A stretch of DNA of 64,000 nt. Origin: Humibacter sp049446075 (lineage in GTDB: Bacteria; Actinomycetota; Actinomycetes; Actinomycetales; Microbacteriaceae). The position numbers and the translations under genes are program-made. The notes below the pieces were generated by a model, which ran no database searches, was not told where the DNA came from, and saw only the letters and a program-made list of their open reading frames with translations. Position 1 is the first letter of the stretch. Each line of letters starts with the position of its first letter. This document shows positions 34,613 to 43,018 of the stretch, in pieces. The DNA lies in the NCBI RefSeq assembly GCF_049446075.1, contig NZ_JBMSEB010000001.1, forward strand, positions 2,637,011-2,701,010. The letters are read 5' to 3'.

Positions 34613-34960
34613 ATGGATGCCATGGCGAGACAGAACGACGCACGGTCGCCGGATGCCCGCCGCGACCCAACGATGGTTCGCAATCAGCCTGCGCTGCGCA
34701 CCTCCAGCGGCCGAGTGTGGCTCGTCGTCGGGGGCGTCATGGCCGCCATCTGTGTCGCGGTGCTCCTGCTCCAGGTGCGCAACAGCGTGCCCATGGCCGT
34801 GCTCGGTGCGGTCATCGTCGCGGTGCTCTACGCCGCGCTGGTCGCGGTGCGTTTTCTGCTGCCGCAGCCTCCGCGACTCGTGCTGCTCGCCTGCGTCTTC
34901 GCCGCCATCCCGGTCTGGACCGTCGTGTGGCTCCTGGTGATCATCGCCAACGTGACGTGA
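34613..34960 (+). CDS. Small three-helix membrane protein
   Basis: A 115-residue protein with three hydrophobic segments (about residues 34-53, 60-82 and 88-112) and a short charged N-terminus. It is a conserved-looking but unrecognised actinobacterial membrane protein. The start may be 34613 or the next ATG at 34622. It is divergent from the sigma factor gene; no functional link can be shown. Confidence 0.65.
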   Translation: MDAMARQNDARSPDARRDPTMVRNQPALRTSSGRVWLVVGGVMAAICVAVLLLQVRNSVPMAVLGAVIVAVLYAALVAVRFLLPQPPRLVLLACVFAAIPVWTVVWLLVIIANVT

Positions 34961-35058
34961 GCGAGCGCACGCCCTTGTCTGGGCCTTCCACTTTGTGACA
35001 GCAGAAGTACCTGCGCGCGCCCCGACGGCCCGTCAGACGGCAGAGCGCTCGCCGCTCG

Positions 35059-35265
35059 TCACATGACCGAGGCGTTCGCCTCTTGCGGCATGCGCCTGAG
35101 AGTCGCTTTCACCTCGGTGACACCGTGATAGGAGCGGTTGGGGAGCCTGCGCAGCAGGCTCAGCGCTTCCGGATCGCATCCGCGTCGGGCGGCTTCGCGC
35201 AGAAGGTCGTCCGTCGTCGCCGGAAACTCCATGCCGGTCAGCACTCTGTCAAGAACATCCGACAT
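35059..35265 (-). CDS. DUF2795-like protein, second copy
   Basis: A 68-residue protein with the DUF2795 order of motifs in more divergent form: MEFPATTDDLLREAARRGCD, then LLRRLPNRSYHGVTEVKATL. It has an AAGGAG binding site before its ATG. The family has no known function. A closer family member lies at 19750-19941. Confidence 0.8.
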   Translation of the reverse strand: MSDVLDRVLTGMEFPATTDDLLREAARRGCDPEALSLLRRLPNRSYHGVTEVKATLRRMPQEANASVM

Positions 35266-35405
35266 CGCCGGCTCCTTAAGTTGTGGCGCGACCGGATGGA
35301 ACGGTGCGCTGTGAATCGCCTTTCGGCCCCTTTATGACAGCCTGACTGCGCGCGGACCCGCAGACGAGCGGTTGACACCGGCCCGCTCGCCGTGGTTACG
35401 CGGTC

Positions 35406-36365
35406 CTACGCGGCGTCGCCGCGCATCCGAGGACCGAGCTCTGCCGCGAAGAAGTCCATGAAGCCATCCGGATCGGGGCCGGCGTTCTGCAGAACGATGT
35501 GGTCGAAGCCTGCGTCGAGGAACGGTTGCACGATCTCGAGGTGCCGTTCGACGTCGGGTCCGCACGCGAATTTCGCCCGAACATCCTCGACACGCACCGA
35601 ACCGGATGCCGCCTCGAAGTTCACCGGATTCGGCAGCTCGCTCATGACCTTCCAGCCCGCCAGCGCCCAGCGGCTCATCTCGTGGGCGGCCTCAGCGCCC
35701 TCCTGCTCGCTCTTGGCCCAGGCCAGAGGAGCCTCCGCATACATCGGACCGGTTCCCCCGGACGAACGGAAGGTCTCGACGATGGATGCCTTCGGCTCCA
35801 CCGCGAACAGCCCGCCGCCCAGCTCACCCGCGATCGCCGCAGACAGGTCGCCGCTCGCCGCCACGGCAATGACCGGCGGGGTCTCCGGCAGGTCGAACAC
35901 CCGGGCGTCATCGATCGTGTAATAGATGCCGTCATAGCTGTGATAGCCGGGAAGCCACAGCATCGAGATGATCTCGATCGCCTCACGCAGCCGGTCGTGG
36001 CGCTCGTGCACCCCGGGGAACGCCCCGACAACGTGCTCGTTGAGGCGCTCGCCTGCACCCAGACCGAGCGTGAAGCGACCGTCGGAGAGAACGGCGAGCG
36101 TGGCAGCCGCCTGGGCGATGATCGCCGGGTGGTACCTGAACGTCGGGCAGGTCACACCGGTGGCCATCCCGATGCGTTCCGTTCGCGCGGCGATGGCGCC
36201 GAGCACCGTCCACGTGAAGGGCGAGTGCCCCTGTTCCTCGAGCCACGGATGGTAGTGGTCGCTGATCTCCACGAAATCGAAGCCGGACTCCTCAGCGCGC
36301 ACCGCCTGGCGCACGATCTCCTGCGGGCCGAAGGCCTCGGTCGAGAGCTTGTATCCGATCTGCAT
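35406..36365 (-). CDS. F420-dependent LLM class oxidoreductase
   Basis: A 319-residue luciferase-like TIM-barrel flavin/F420 enzyme. The start MQIGYKLSTEAFGPQEIVRQ and FVEISDHYHPWLEEQGHSPF near residue 31 match the TIGR03557-type subgroup, close to F420-dependent glucose 6-phosphate dehydrogenases. SDGRFTLGLGAGERLNEHVV near 95 is the conserved cofactor loop. Such enzymes use coenzyme F420, so the host should make F420. The substrate is unknown. It is a single gene followed by a short gap. Confidence 0.88.
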   Translation of the reverse strand: MQIGYKLSTEAFGPQEIVRQAVRAEESGFDFVEISDHYHPWLEEQGHSPFTWTVLGAIAARTERIGMATGVTCPTFRYHPAIIAQAAATLAVLSDGRFTLGLGAGERLNEHVVGAFPGVHERHDRLREAIEIISMLWLPGYHSYDGIYYTIDDARVFDLPETPPVIAVAASGDLSAAIAGELGGGLFAVEPKASIVETFRSSGGTGPMYAEAPLAWAKSEQEGAEAAHEMSRWALAGWKVMSELPNPVNFEAASGSVRVEDVRAKFACGPDVERHLEIVQPFLDAGFDHIVLQNAGPDPDGFMDFFAAELGPRMRGDAA

Positions 36366-36426
36366 GCCTGTGTTCCTCTCATCGATTGATCAATTGCTGC
36401 TGAAGCCCGGCCGCGCGCGGGGTCGT

Positions 36427-36466
36427 GCCGCGGCTCAGATGGTCGCGCCGCGGCTCAGATGGTCGC
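36427..36466. repeat. 20-base perfect tandem duplication at an SDR gene end
   Basis: GCCGCGGCTCAGATGGTCGC occurs at 36427-36446 and again at 36447-36466. The second copy holds the last codons (VATI) and stop of the SDR read on the minus strand; the first lies just beyond it. Confidence 0.9.
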
Positions 36467-37252
36467 GACCGAGCCGCCGTCGACGCGGTAGTTCGACCCG
36501 ACGACGAAAGACGCGGCATCCGAGCACAGGAACGCGATGACGGATGCCACCTCCTGCGGCTCGCCGCGCCGCTCGAGCTCCAGGAAGGGCCGCTCCTCCG
36601 CGAGAAACGACCGGATCGCCTCGTCGAAGCCCACGCCCAGCTGGTCGGCTCGCTTCTGCATCATGGCGTCGGTCATCGGGGTGTGGATGAACGCGGGCGA
36701 GACCGTATTCACGAGCAGGCCGTCCCTGGCGTACGACCGCGACAGACCCTTGGCGAGCGCAAGGATGCCTGCTTTCGCGGCGCAGTACGGAAGCTCGTTC
36801 GCGTACGGCTGCACGGCATCCTCTGAGGCGATGTACACCAGTCGGCCCCATCCGCGGCGCAGGTCTGGCAGGAACTCGCGGGTGGTGCGAACGGGGCCGA
36901 GCAGGTCGGTCTCGATCGTGCTCGTCCAGCCGTCGTCGTCGATCTCATCGAACGTCCCTTGGGCACCGGTGACGCCCGCGGAGTGCACGAGCATGTCGAT
37001 GGCGCCGCAGGCATCCATGGTGCGTTCGTGCAGTCGGGCGAGGTCGTCGAGGCTGGTGATGTCGGCCGCGAACGCGTGCAGCGTGCCCGGTGCGGCATCC
37101 AGCCGATCGGCCGCGGCATCGAGCCTGGCCTGGTCGAGGTCGCTGATCACGACCGTCGCGCCCTCGTCGAGGAGGGCACGCGCCGTGTGCCAGCCGATGC
37201 CGGAGTCGCCGCCCGTGATGAGCGCTTTCTTGCCTGCGATGCCGAGATCCAT
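36455..37252 (-). CDS. Short-chain dehydrogenase/reductase
   Basis: A 265-residue classical SDR, probably NAD(P)-dependent. The cofactor motif is ALITGGDSGIGWHTARAL near residue 10. NNAG-type sequence appears as LVHSAGVTGAQG near 88. The catalytic Ser is in LVYIASEDAV near 133 and YxxxK in PYCAAKAGIL near 148. The C-terminus ends with the typical FVVGSNYRVDGGSVATI. I start at ATG 37252 because it opens with MDLGIAGKKALITG; a GTG at 37258 would add two residues. The end of the gene, including the stop, is tandemly duplicated. Confidence 0.87.
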   Translation of the reverse strand: MDLGIAGKKALITGGDSGIGWHTARALLDEGATVVISDLDQARLDAAADRLDAAPGTLHAFAADITSLDDLARLHERTMDACGAIDMLVHSAGVTGAQGTFDEIDDDGWTSTIETDLLGPVRTTREFLPDLRRGWGRLVYIASEDAVQPYANELPYCAAKAGILALAKGLSRSYARDGLLVNTVSPAFIHTPMTDAMMQKRADQLGVGFDEAIRSFLAEERPFLELERRGEPQEVASVIAFLCSDAASFVVGSNYRVDGGSVATI

Positions 37253-37369
37253 GCTCACATCAGATGACGGCGGCAACCCCGGCCGTCAGCGCTTGCGTGC
37301 AGCGCCGAAGTCCGGACAATGCGCGCGAGACCGCTCGCAGCACGCAAGGCATCGCCGACGTAGTGCGAC

Positions 37370-37816
37370 TCAGGCGTCCTCGCGTCCCGGGTTGTCGAAC
37401 TGGAAGAAGTTGGACTGGCTGCCGTCGGACTTCTCCTCCTGGTAGATGAAGTTGAGCCCGCGCTGGTCGAACGTGTCGAACCATTCGTCCCAGCTCACTT
37501 CGCGCAGCTTGTCGGTCTGTTCCCCGAAGTCGAACCGGAGCACTCCCAGGTGGTCGCCGTGCTCGGTTCCGTCGACGGTCGCGGGTCGGCCGCCGCGCGC
37601 CTCGGCCCACTGCTTGATCACCTCGTGATTGGTGGTGACAAGGCTGCGGCCCTCGCGCTCGGGATCGTCCTCTGGCGAGGTGATCTCCTGCGAGTACTTC
37701 AGAGACTTCGACTCCTCAGGGCCGTGCCGCACGGCGCCGCCGTCCGGGCCCGCGCCGACCTCGGTGTCTTCTCCTTGGTCGCGCCCCTTCGTGGTCTGGT
37801 CCTTCGATTCAGCCAT
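37370..37816 (-). CDS. Conserved hypothetical protein
   Basis: A 148-residue soluble protein. The first 75 residues are charged and probably disordered. The C-terminal 75 form a conserved block: HGDHLGVLRFDFG, LREVSWDEWFDTFDQRGLNF, then YQEEKSDGSQSNFFQFDNP. I know this block from proteins of unknown function often mislabelled as glucan branching enzyme; it has no such catalytic domain. The ATG at 37816 has a GAGGG site. No function can be proposed. Confidence 0.75.
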   Translation of the reverse strand: MAESKDQTTKGRDQGEDTEVGAGPDGGAVRHGPEESKSLKYSQEITSPEDDPEREGRSLVTTNHEVIKQWAEARGGRPATVDGTEHGDHLGVLRFDFGEQTDKLREVSWDEWFDTFDQRGLNFIYQEEKSDGSQSNFFQFDNPGREDA

Positions 37817-37968
37817 GATTCCCTCTCTCACGTCGTGACGGGTTTCATCTGTTGGCGCGGCAGCCCGGTCGAGGCTGCCCGCGACGGCGGCGAGTGTAAC
37901 GCCGGCTTCGAATGCGTCACACGGGGTTGCGCTGGAGCACCGGGCTCACCAACATCGCGCAATTCCAT

Positions 37969-39369
37969 TCAGGCGGCCGACGGCTCGTCGCCTCTGTCGC
38001 CGAGAAGCTGGCGGTAGTGGCGGTCCTGGATGCGTTCCACATCATGGCCTCGCCGCAGGAGCTTGGTCGTGTAGATCGTCCCGTACGCCAGAGAACGCGA
38101 GATGAGCGCCGAGACGGCGGTGGTGAGCATGACAGGAAGCGCCAATGCGAAGTCCCCGGTCATCTCCAGCACCGAGACGAACGAGGTGAGTGGAGCCCTG
38201 GTTCCTGCTGCGAAGACGCCGCCCATGCCGACCGCGGCATATAAGGCAGGCGAGCCCGCCGAAGGGCCGAACACGTGGTCGGCGATGAGGCCGAACGCAT
38301 TGCCCCACATGAGGCCGATGAAGAGTGAGGGTGCGAAGACGCCGCCCGACCCGCCGATCCCGATCGTCACAGAGGTCGCGATCATCTTTCCGGCGGCCAG
38401 AAGCAAGAGGAACCAGACCGTGTAGTTGCCGGCAATGGCCTTGAACATCACGGGATATCCCACGCCGTACAGCTGGGGCAGCGCGAGCAGGATGAGCCCG
38501 AGCACCACGCCACCCGCCGCGGGCCTGAGCCACTCCGGCCTGCCCCGCCAGAGACGATCGCACACGTCCTCGGTGGCGTAGAGCAGCCATCGGAATACCT
38601 GCCCGATCAAACCGGTCGTCACGGCGAGCACAGCGATGAGCAGGTAGTTCACGCTGTGGTGCAGCTCGGCGTTCTGCGGGAACGCGGCCAGGAACGGGGC
38701 CGACCCGATGATGCTCCTGGCCATGGCATCGGCCACCATCGACGACAGCATGATCGCGAACAGCGAGCCGGCCGAGATCTCACGCAGGATGATCTCGGCA
38801 CCGAAGAAGACTCCCGTGATCGGTGCGTTGAACGTGGCCGAGATGCCGCCGGCCGCGCCGCACGCGACCAGGATGCGCAGCCTGCCGCTGGGCATCCTCG
38901 CCAATTGCCCAAGACCGGATGCCAGTGCCGCACCTATCTGCACGATCGGGCCCTCGCGCCCCACGGAACCGCCGGTGCCGATCGTCACGGCAGACGCCAG
39001 CGCTTTCACCACCGACACCTGGGGACGGATGCGCCCATCGTTTTCGGCGACGGCAAGCATCACCTCGGGCACTCCGTGTCCGCGTGCCTCACTCGCCCAC
39101 CTGTGCACGATGGGACCGTAGACGAGCCCGCCGACGATGGGGATGATCGCGTAGAACGCCAGGCCCAGCCAGGGTAGATGTCCGCTTGCGACATATCCGT
39201 TCTGCCCGAACTCGGCGTGCCCGGTGGCGAGCCAGGTCATGCCGTACACGAGCCAGCGGAACGCGACCGCGCCCAAGGCAGCGCCCAGTCCGACGACGAG
39301 AGACGCCAGGAAGAGGCCATAACGACTGTCTCGAAACCAGGCCAGGGTGCGATCTTTCCGTGTACTCAC
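37969..39369 (-). CDS. ClC family chloride channel or Cl-/H+ antiporter
   Basis: A 466-residue ClC protein with some ten membrane helices. The selectivity segments are GTGGSVGREGPIVQIGAALA near residue 118 (the GxGREGP filter), GIGGSGGVFAPSLFIG near 325 (GxFxP) and AAVGMGGVFAAGTRAPLT near 368. The gating-Glu place in GREGP is kept. It is divergent from a marR gene. The GTG at 39369 lies right after a TACAAT -10 element, so the mRNA is probably leaderless; the longer upstream frame would cross that promoter. It may balance charge or chloride during acid or copper stress, which is inference. Confidence 0.9.
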   Translation of the reverse strand: MSTRKDRTLAWFRDSRYGLFLASLVVGLGAALGAVAFRWLVYGMTWLATGHAEFGQNGYVASGHLPWLGLAFYAIIPIVGGLVYGPIVHRWASEARGHGVPEVMLAVAENDGRIRPQVSVVKALASAVTIGTGGSVGREGPIVQIGAALASGLGQLARMPSGRLRILVACGAAGGISATFNAPITGVFFGAEIILREISAGSLFAIMLSSMVADAMARSIIGSAPFLAAFPQNAELHHSVNYLLIAVLAVTTGLIGQVFRWLLYATEDVCDRLWRGRPEWLRPAAGGVVLGLILLALPQLYGVGYPVMFKAIAGNYTVWFLLLLAAGKMIATSVTIGIGGSGGVFAPSLFIGLMWGNAFGLIADHVFGPSAGSPALYAAVGMGGVFAAGTRAPLTSFVSVLEMTGDFALALPVMLTTAVSALISRSLAYGTIYTTKLLRRGHDVERIQDRHYRQLLGDRGDEPSAA

Positions 39370-39375
39370 GCAACT

Positions 39376-39391
39376 ATTGTAGTGATGCAAT
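39376..39391. promoter_or_regulatory. Divergent promoter with leaderless start and MarR-type operator
   Basis: ATTGTAGTGATGCAAT is an imperfect palindrome (outer ATTG/CAAT arms match). On the minus strand it contains TACAAT (39381 to 39376), a good -10 element placed 6 bases before the GTG of the ClC gene. A MarR protein bound here would block the ClC promoter. It lies about 50 bases before the marR start. Confidence 0.55.
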
Positions 39392-39442
39392 AAACTCGGT
39401 CCGGGCCGACGGCCGGTCACCAGTCGAGGGGAGAGGCGCCGC

Positions 39443-39916
39443 ATGACGAAGCCTGATCACGCCATCGCGGGCGACGCGGAGGCAGTGCTCACCGCATCGC
39501 GCGCGCTGCTGGGTATCGTCGCCCAGTCCGTAGCGCCGGCGCTGGAGGCCGTGTCGCTTCCGCAGTTCCGCGTGCTGGTGCTGTTGTCATCCATGGGCCC
39601 GACGAGGGTAGGGGCCCTCGCCGACCGTCTCGGCGCGAACGTCTCCACATTCAGCCGTTCGGTGGATCGCATGGTCGCTGGTGGCTGGGTCGCCCGAGCC
39701 GAGAACCCGGAAAGCCGCCGCGAGGTCCTGCTCGAGCTGACGGATGACGGTCGCTGGCTGGTCGAATCCGTCACGGTGCGCCGCAGGAGGGGCATCCAAG
39801 CGGTACTCGACCAGATGCCCGATGCGGAGCGCGCGCAACTGACCACGGCGCTGCAGGCATTCGCCACGGCAGCGGGCGAACCGGCTGTCGACGACCTGCT
39901 TCCCCTGGGGCTCTGA
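39443..39916 (+). CDS. MarR family transcriptional regulator
   Basis: A 157-residue winged-helix dimer. The DNA-binding helices read VGALADRLGANVSTFSRSVDRMVA near residues 54-77, followed by the wing ENPESRREVLLELTDDG. It has a strong GAGGGGAGAGG binding site. It starts an operon, since ctaG follows after one base, then ccdA and Sco/TlpA. It is divergent from the ClC gene and probably controls both sides through the palindrome at 39376-39391. The inducing signal is unknown. Confidence 0.9.
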   Translation: MTKPDHAIAGDAEAVLTASRALLGIVAQSVAPALEAVSLPQFRVLVLLSSMGPTRVGALADRLGANVSTFSRSVDRMVAGGWVARAENPESRREVLLELTDDGRWLVESVTVRRRRGIQAVLDQMPDAERAQLTTALQAFATAAGEPAVDDLLPLGL

Positions 39917-39917
39917 C

Positions 39918-40916
39918 ATGCACGGCGGCGGATCCGGTTCCATGTCGGGGCCCATGTGGATGCCTGCGCAGCCGCTCACGCTCGCGCGCCTGTTCGCCTT
40001 CCACCCCCAGCCCATCCCGATCCTGCCGCTCATCGGGTTGGCACTTCTCCTCGCCTACCTGGCAGGCGTCGTCGTGCTCCTCCGGCGAGGCGATGCCTGG
40101 CCGATCGGCCGCGCGGCATGGTGGTTGCTCGGCATCGCCAGCTGGGAGCTGATGACGGCCACTGGCTTCGACGGCTACGGCATGATGCTCTTCAGCGTGC
40201 ACATGGTGCAGCACATGGTCGTCGGCATGCTGACGCCGATCCTGCTCATGCTCGGGGCTCCCGTGACGCTGCTTCTGAGGGCGCTGCCCGCCGGGCGGCG
40301 GCGCAGCGCCAGATCGGTCGTGCTCGACGTGCTGCACTCGCGTGCCGCAGCCGTGATCGCGAACCCCGCCGTCACGGTGGCCCTCTTCTTGCTCAGCCTC
40401 TACGGCCTCTACTTCACGTCCCTGTTCGACTGGCTGATGAGCACCTGGTGGGGCCACAACCTGATGGTCCTGCACTTCTTGCTGATCGGCATGCTCTACT
40501 TCTGGGGCATCCTCGGCGTCGATCCGAGCCCGAGACGCGGTGCGGGGCTCATGGGTGCTTTCGGACGCCCGGTCTTGCGCATCGCCGAGCTGGCGGCCAC
40601 TGTGCCGTTCCACGCCTTCTTCGGCGTCGTGTTCATGATGGCCACGACGGTGCTGGTGCGCTTCTTCGCTGTGCCTCCCACCTGGTCGACGGCGAGTGCA
40701 CTCTCCGATCAGCAGACGGCGGGCGGCATCGCCTGGGGCTTCACCGAGTTGCCCACGCTGCTGGTGCTCGGAGTGCTCTTCCTGCAGTGGCAGCGCACGG
40801 ATGCCCGTCGCGCGGCACACGCGGACCGGCGAGCGCAACGCTACGGCGACACGGAACTGGAGGAGTACAACGCCAGGTTGGCCGCCCTGGCCGGCCGGGA
40901 TCGGGCGGAACCATGA
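39918..40916 (+). CDS. CtaG-type cytochrome c oxidase assembly protein
   Basis: A 332-residue membrane protein of the caa3-type CtaG family with seven predicted membrane helices. Conserved family histidines appear in MMLFSVHMVQHMVVGMLTPI near residue 93 and in WWGHNLMVLHFLLIGMLYFW near 178, and VPFHAFFGVVFMM near 237. The N-terminus is Gly/Ser/Met-rich (MHGGGSGSMSGPMWM) and could bind copper. Members help insert copper into cytochrome oxidase. It starts one base after the marR stop and overlaps the ccdA-like gene (ATGA at 40913-40916). Confidence 0.88.
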   Translation: MHGGGSGSMSGPMWMPAQPLTLARLFAFHPQPIPILPLIGLALLLAYLAGVVVLLRRGDAWPIGRAAWWLLGIASWELMTATGFDGYGMMLFSVHMVQHMVVGMLTPILLMLGAPVTLLLRALPAGRRRSARSVVLDVLHSRAAAVIANPAVTVALFLLSLYGLYFTSLFDWLMSTWWGHNLMVLHFLLIGMLYFWGILGVDPSPRRGAGLMGAFGRPVLRIAELAATVPFHAFFGVVFMMATTVLVRFFAVPPTWSTASALSDQQTAGGIAWGFTELPTLLVLGVLFLQWQRTDARRAAHADRRAQRYGDTELEEYNARLAALAGRDRAEP

Positions 40917-41776
40917 TGGGCGCGACCCTCGCCTACGCATTCACACTGGGCTTGGTCGGACTGCTCAATCCGTGCGGTTTCCCGCTGTTGCCTGCCTACC
41001 TCGCGATGTTCGTGGACGCGTCCTCGCGGGCATGGTACGACCGGCTGTGCGCCGCACTCCGTGCTGGCCTCTGCCTGACGGCCGGGTTCGTGGGCACGTT
41101 CGGCGTTCTCGGACTCGTGGCCGGGTCGCTGGCCGGCGTTGTGATGCAGGTAGCGCCGTGGGCGATGCTCGTGATCGGCGCCGGGCTCTGCTTCCTGGGT
41201 GTGCTCGCCGTGCTCGATCGGATGCCTCGCTTGCGCCTGCCCGGCGTGGTGTTCCCCACCGGGCGGGGTGCGCTCGCCATGGCCGGCTTCGGCGTCGCCT
41301 ATGCGGTCGGCTCGCTCAGTTGTTCGCTGCCGATCTTTCTCGCCGGAGTCGGGGCATCCTTCTCGACGGGATCCGTCGTGTTCGGATTCGCGGCGTTTGT
41401 GGCGTACGCACTCGGGATGGGGCTGTTCGTCACCGCAGCCTCGGTGCTCGCCGCGTTCGCCGGAGGCGCGGTACTGAGGATCATGCGCAGGGCGTCGGTC
41501 GTGGTACCCCGCATCGCGGGCGGTCTCTGCATCGTCGTCGGGCTGTACTCCATTGGGTACGGGATGAACGCACTCGGCATGCCCGACCCGCTCGCGTGGT
41601 CGATCGCCTACGTCGATCGTGCGCAGTCTGCCGTCACGGCTGGCCTGGGTGCGACCTGGCCCGTCGTGGCGGTGGTGTCGGCCGTCGTGGTCTGCGCATC
41701 GCTGCTCGTGCTCGCGCTCAGGCGGTCGGAGAGCGAAGCCGGCCATCGACCCGAATCCGAGAAAGGTTCAGCATGA
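40913..41776 (+). CDS. CcdA/DsbD-type thiol electron transporter
   Basis: A 287-residue membrane protein of the CcdA family with about seven membrane helices. The two redox cysteines are visible as GLLNPCGFPLLPAYLAMF near residue 20 and GSLSCSLPIFLAGVG near 137. It carries electrons from cytosolic thioredoxin to thiol proteins outside the membrane, here most likely the Sco/TlpA fusion encoded next. ATGATG at 40913 gives two adjacent starts; the first overlaps the ctaG stop. Its stop overlaps the next ATG (41773-41776). Confidence 0.9.
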   Translation: MMGATLAYAFTLGLVGLLNPCGFPLLPAYLAMFVDASSRAWYDRLCAALRAGLCLTAGFVGTFGVLGLVAGSLAGVVMQVAPWAMLVIGAGLCFLGVLAVLDRMPRLRLPGVVFPTGRGALAMAGFGVAYAVGSLSCSLPIFLAGVGASFSTGSVVFGFAAFVAYALGMGLFVTAASVLAAFAGGAVLRIMRRASVVVPRIAGGLCIVVGLYSIGYGMNALGMPDPLAWSIAYVDRAQSAVTAGLGATWPVVAVVSAVVVCASLLVLALRRSESEAGHRPESEKGSA

Positions 41777-42984
41777 CCCGGAATCCGCCGTCTCCCGTTC
41801 GCCGACCAAGACGCGCCGTCCTCGTCGCCGCCTCTGTGGCGCTCGCCGCGTTGGTCGCCGTGCTGCTCGCCGTTGCGGGCCGGGGCGGGGCAAGTCAGGC
41901 GCAGGATGCCTCGCGCGACTACCTCCGGGCGGGCATGAACAAGCCGACGGCTACGCTTCTTGCGCTCGACCCGATGCGCGGCGTCGGCACGGTGAAGCAG
42001 CCCGAGTACACACTCACCAACGAGGACGGCAGCCGTATGACCGCCGACCGGTTCCTCGGCAAGGTTGTCGTGCTCACATTCAACGACGACAGGTGCGCCG
42101 ATCTGTGCGCTCTCTTCGCCCAAGACGTCATCGCGGCCGATCACGACCTCAGCGCAAGAGCACGCGCTCACGTGGCGTTCGTCTCGGTCAACGCCAATCC
42201 GTACTTCCCCGCTCCTGCCGACGTGGAAGCGTGGTCAGAGCAGCACGGGCTGACAGGGCTGCCGAACTGGTACTTCGGCACAGCCGACCCGGCCACCCTC
42301 GCCCGCACAGCGCAGGCGTTCGGCGTCCCGATCCAGCTCGATCCGGCGCAGCACTCCGTGCAGCACGGCACCGAGATCTTCGTGGTCGGCCCAGACGGCC
42401 GCGAGGTCGACCTTGCACAGTTCGGTGCCGAAGACGCAGACACCGGCCCGTTCTCGCATGGCCTCGCGCTGCTCGCGAACGATGCTCTGCCGTCCTCCCA
42501 GCGGGGCGCCGTTGCGGGATCGGACCTGCCCACGACCGTTGCAGGGGGAACGGACGTCGGTGACACGCCCTCACCGATCACGGGCTCGAACCTGAACGGC
42601 TCACAGTCGCTCTCGACGGCATCCGATCACGGTCACTACACGGTCGTCGACTTCTGGTCGAGCACGTGCACGGCCTGCGCTCAGCAGCTGCCGGCCGCCG
42701 AAGCGGAGCATCGCGCCGTCGGCGCTGCCGTGCACTTTGTCGGGGTCGACGTGGACGACCCGACGGTCCAGGCACGTGCGGCGGCCAGCAGGTATGGCCT
42801 GGACTTTCCGCTCATCGCCGACAGCAAAGGTACGGATGCCGCCCGCTTCCGCGTCGACAGCCTCCCCTTCACCGTCATCCTGTCGCCGTCGGGCAAGGTG
42901 CTCGTGAGGCATCCGGGGCTCTTCACGCAGGAAGAGCTCGACTACGTGCTGCGCGAGATCGACACGTCGCTGCCTCCCGCCTAA
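41773..42984 (+). CDS. Sco1/SenC-TlpA fusion thioredoxin-fold protein
   Basis: A 403-residue exported, membrane-anchored protein with one N-terminal membrane segment (about residues 15-36) and two thioredoxin folds. The first is Sco-like: the copper-binding CxxxC pair is Cys108 and Cys112 in DDRCADLC, and the distal ligand His198 lies in SVQHGTEIFVVGPDG. After a linker, the second fold is TlpA/ResA-like with a CTAC redox site (Cys299, Cys302) in DFWSSTCTACAQQLP and a cis-Pro region VDSLPFTVIL. It would deliver copper to oxidase CuA and reduce the thiols in one polypeptide. It is the last gene of the operon after ccdA. Confidence 0.88.
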   Translation: MTRNPPSPVRRPRRAVLVAASVALAALVAVLLAVAGRGGASQAQDASRDYLRAGMNKPTATLLALDPMRGVGTVKQPEYTLTNEDGSRMTADRFLGKVVVLTFNDDRCADLCALFAQDVIAADHDLSARARAHVAFVSVNANPYFPAPADVEAWSEQHGLTGLPNWYFGTADPATLARTAQAFGVPIQLDPAQHSVQHGTEIFVVGPDGREVDLAQFGAEDADTGPFSHGLALLANDALPSSQRGAVAGSDLPTTVAGGTDVGDTPSPITGSNLNGSQSLSTASDHGHYTVVDFWSSTCTACAQQLPAAEAEHRAVGAAVHFVGVDVDDPTVQARAAASRYGLDFPLIADSKGTDAARFRVDSLPFTVILSPSGKVLVRHPGLFTQEELDYVLREIDTSLPPA

Positions 42985-43018
42985 ACGGCCGACTTGGGCG
43001 AGGCGCACACCCCGGCTG

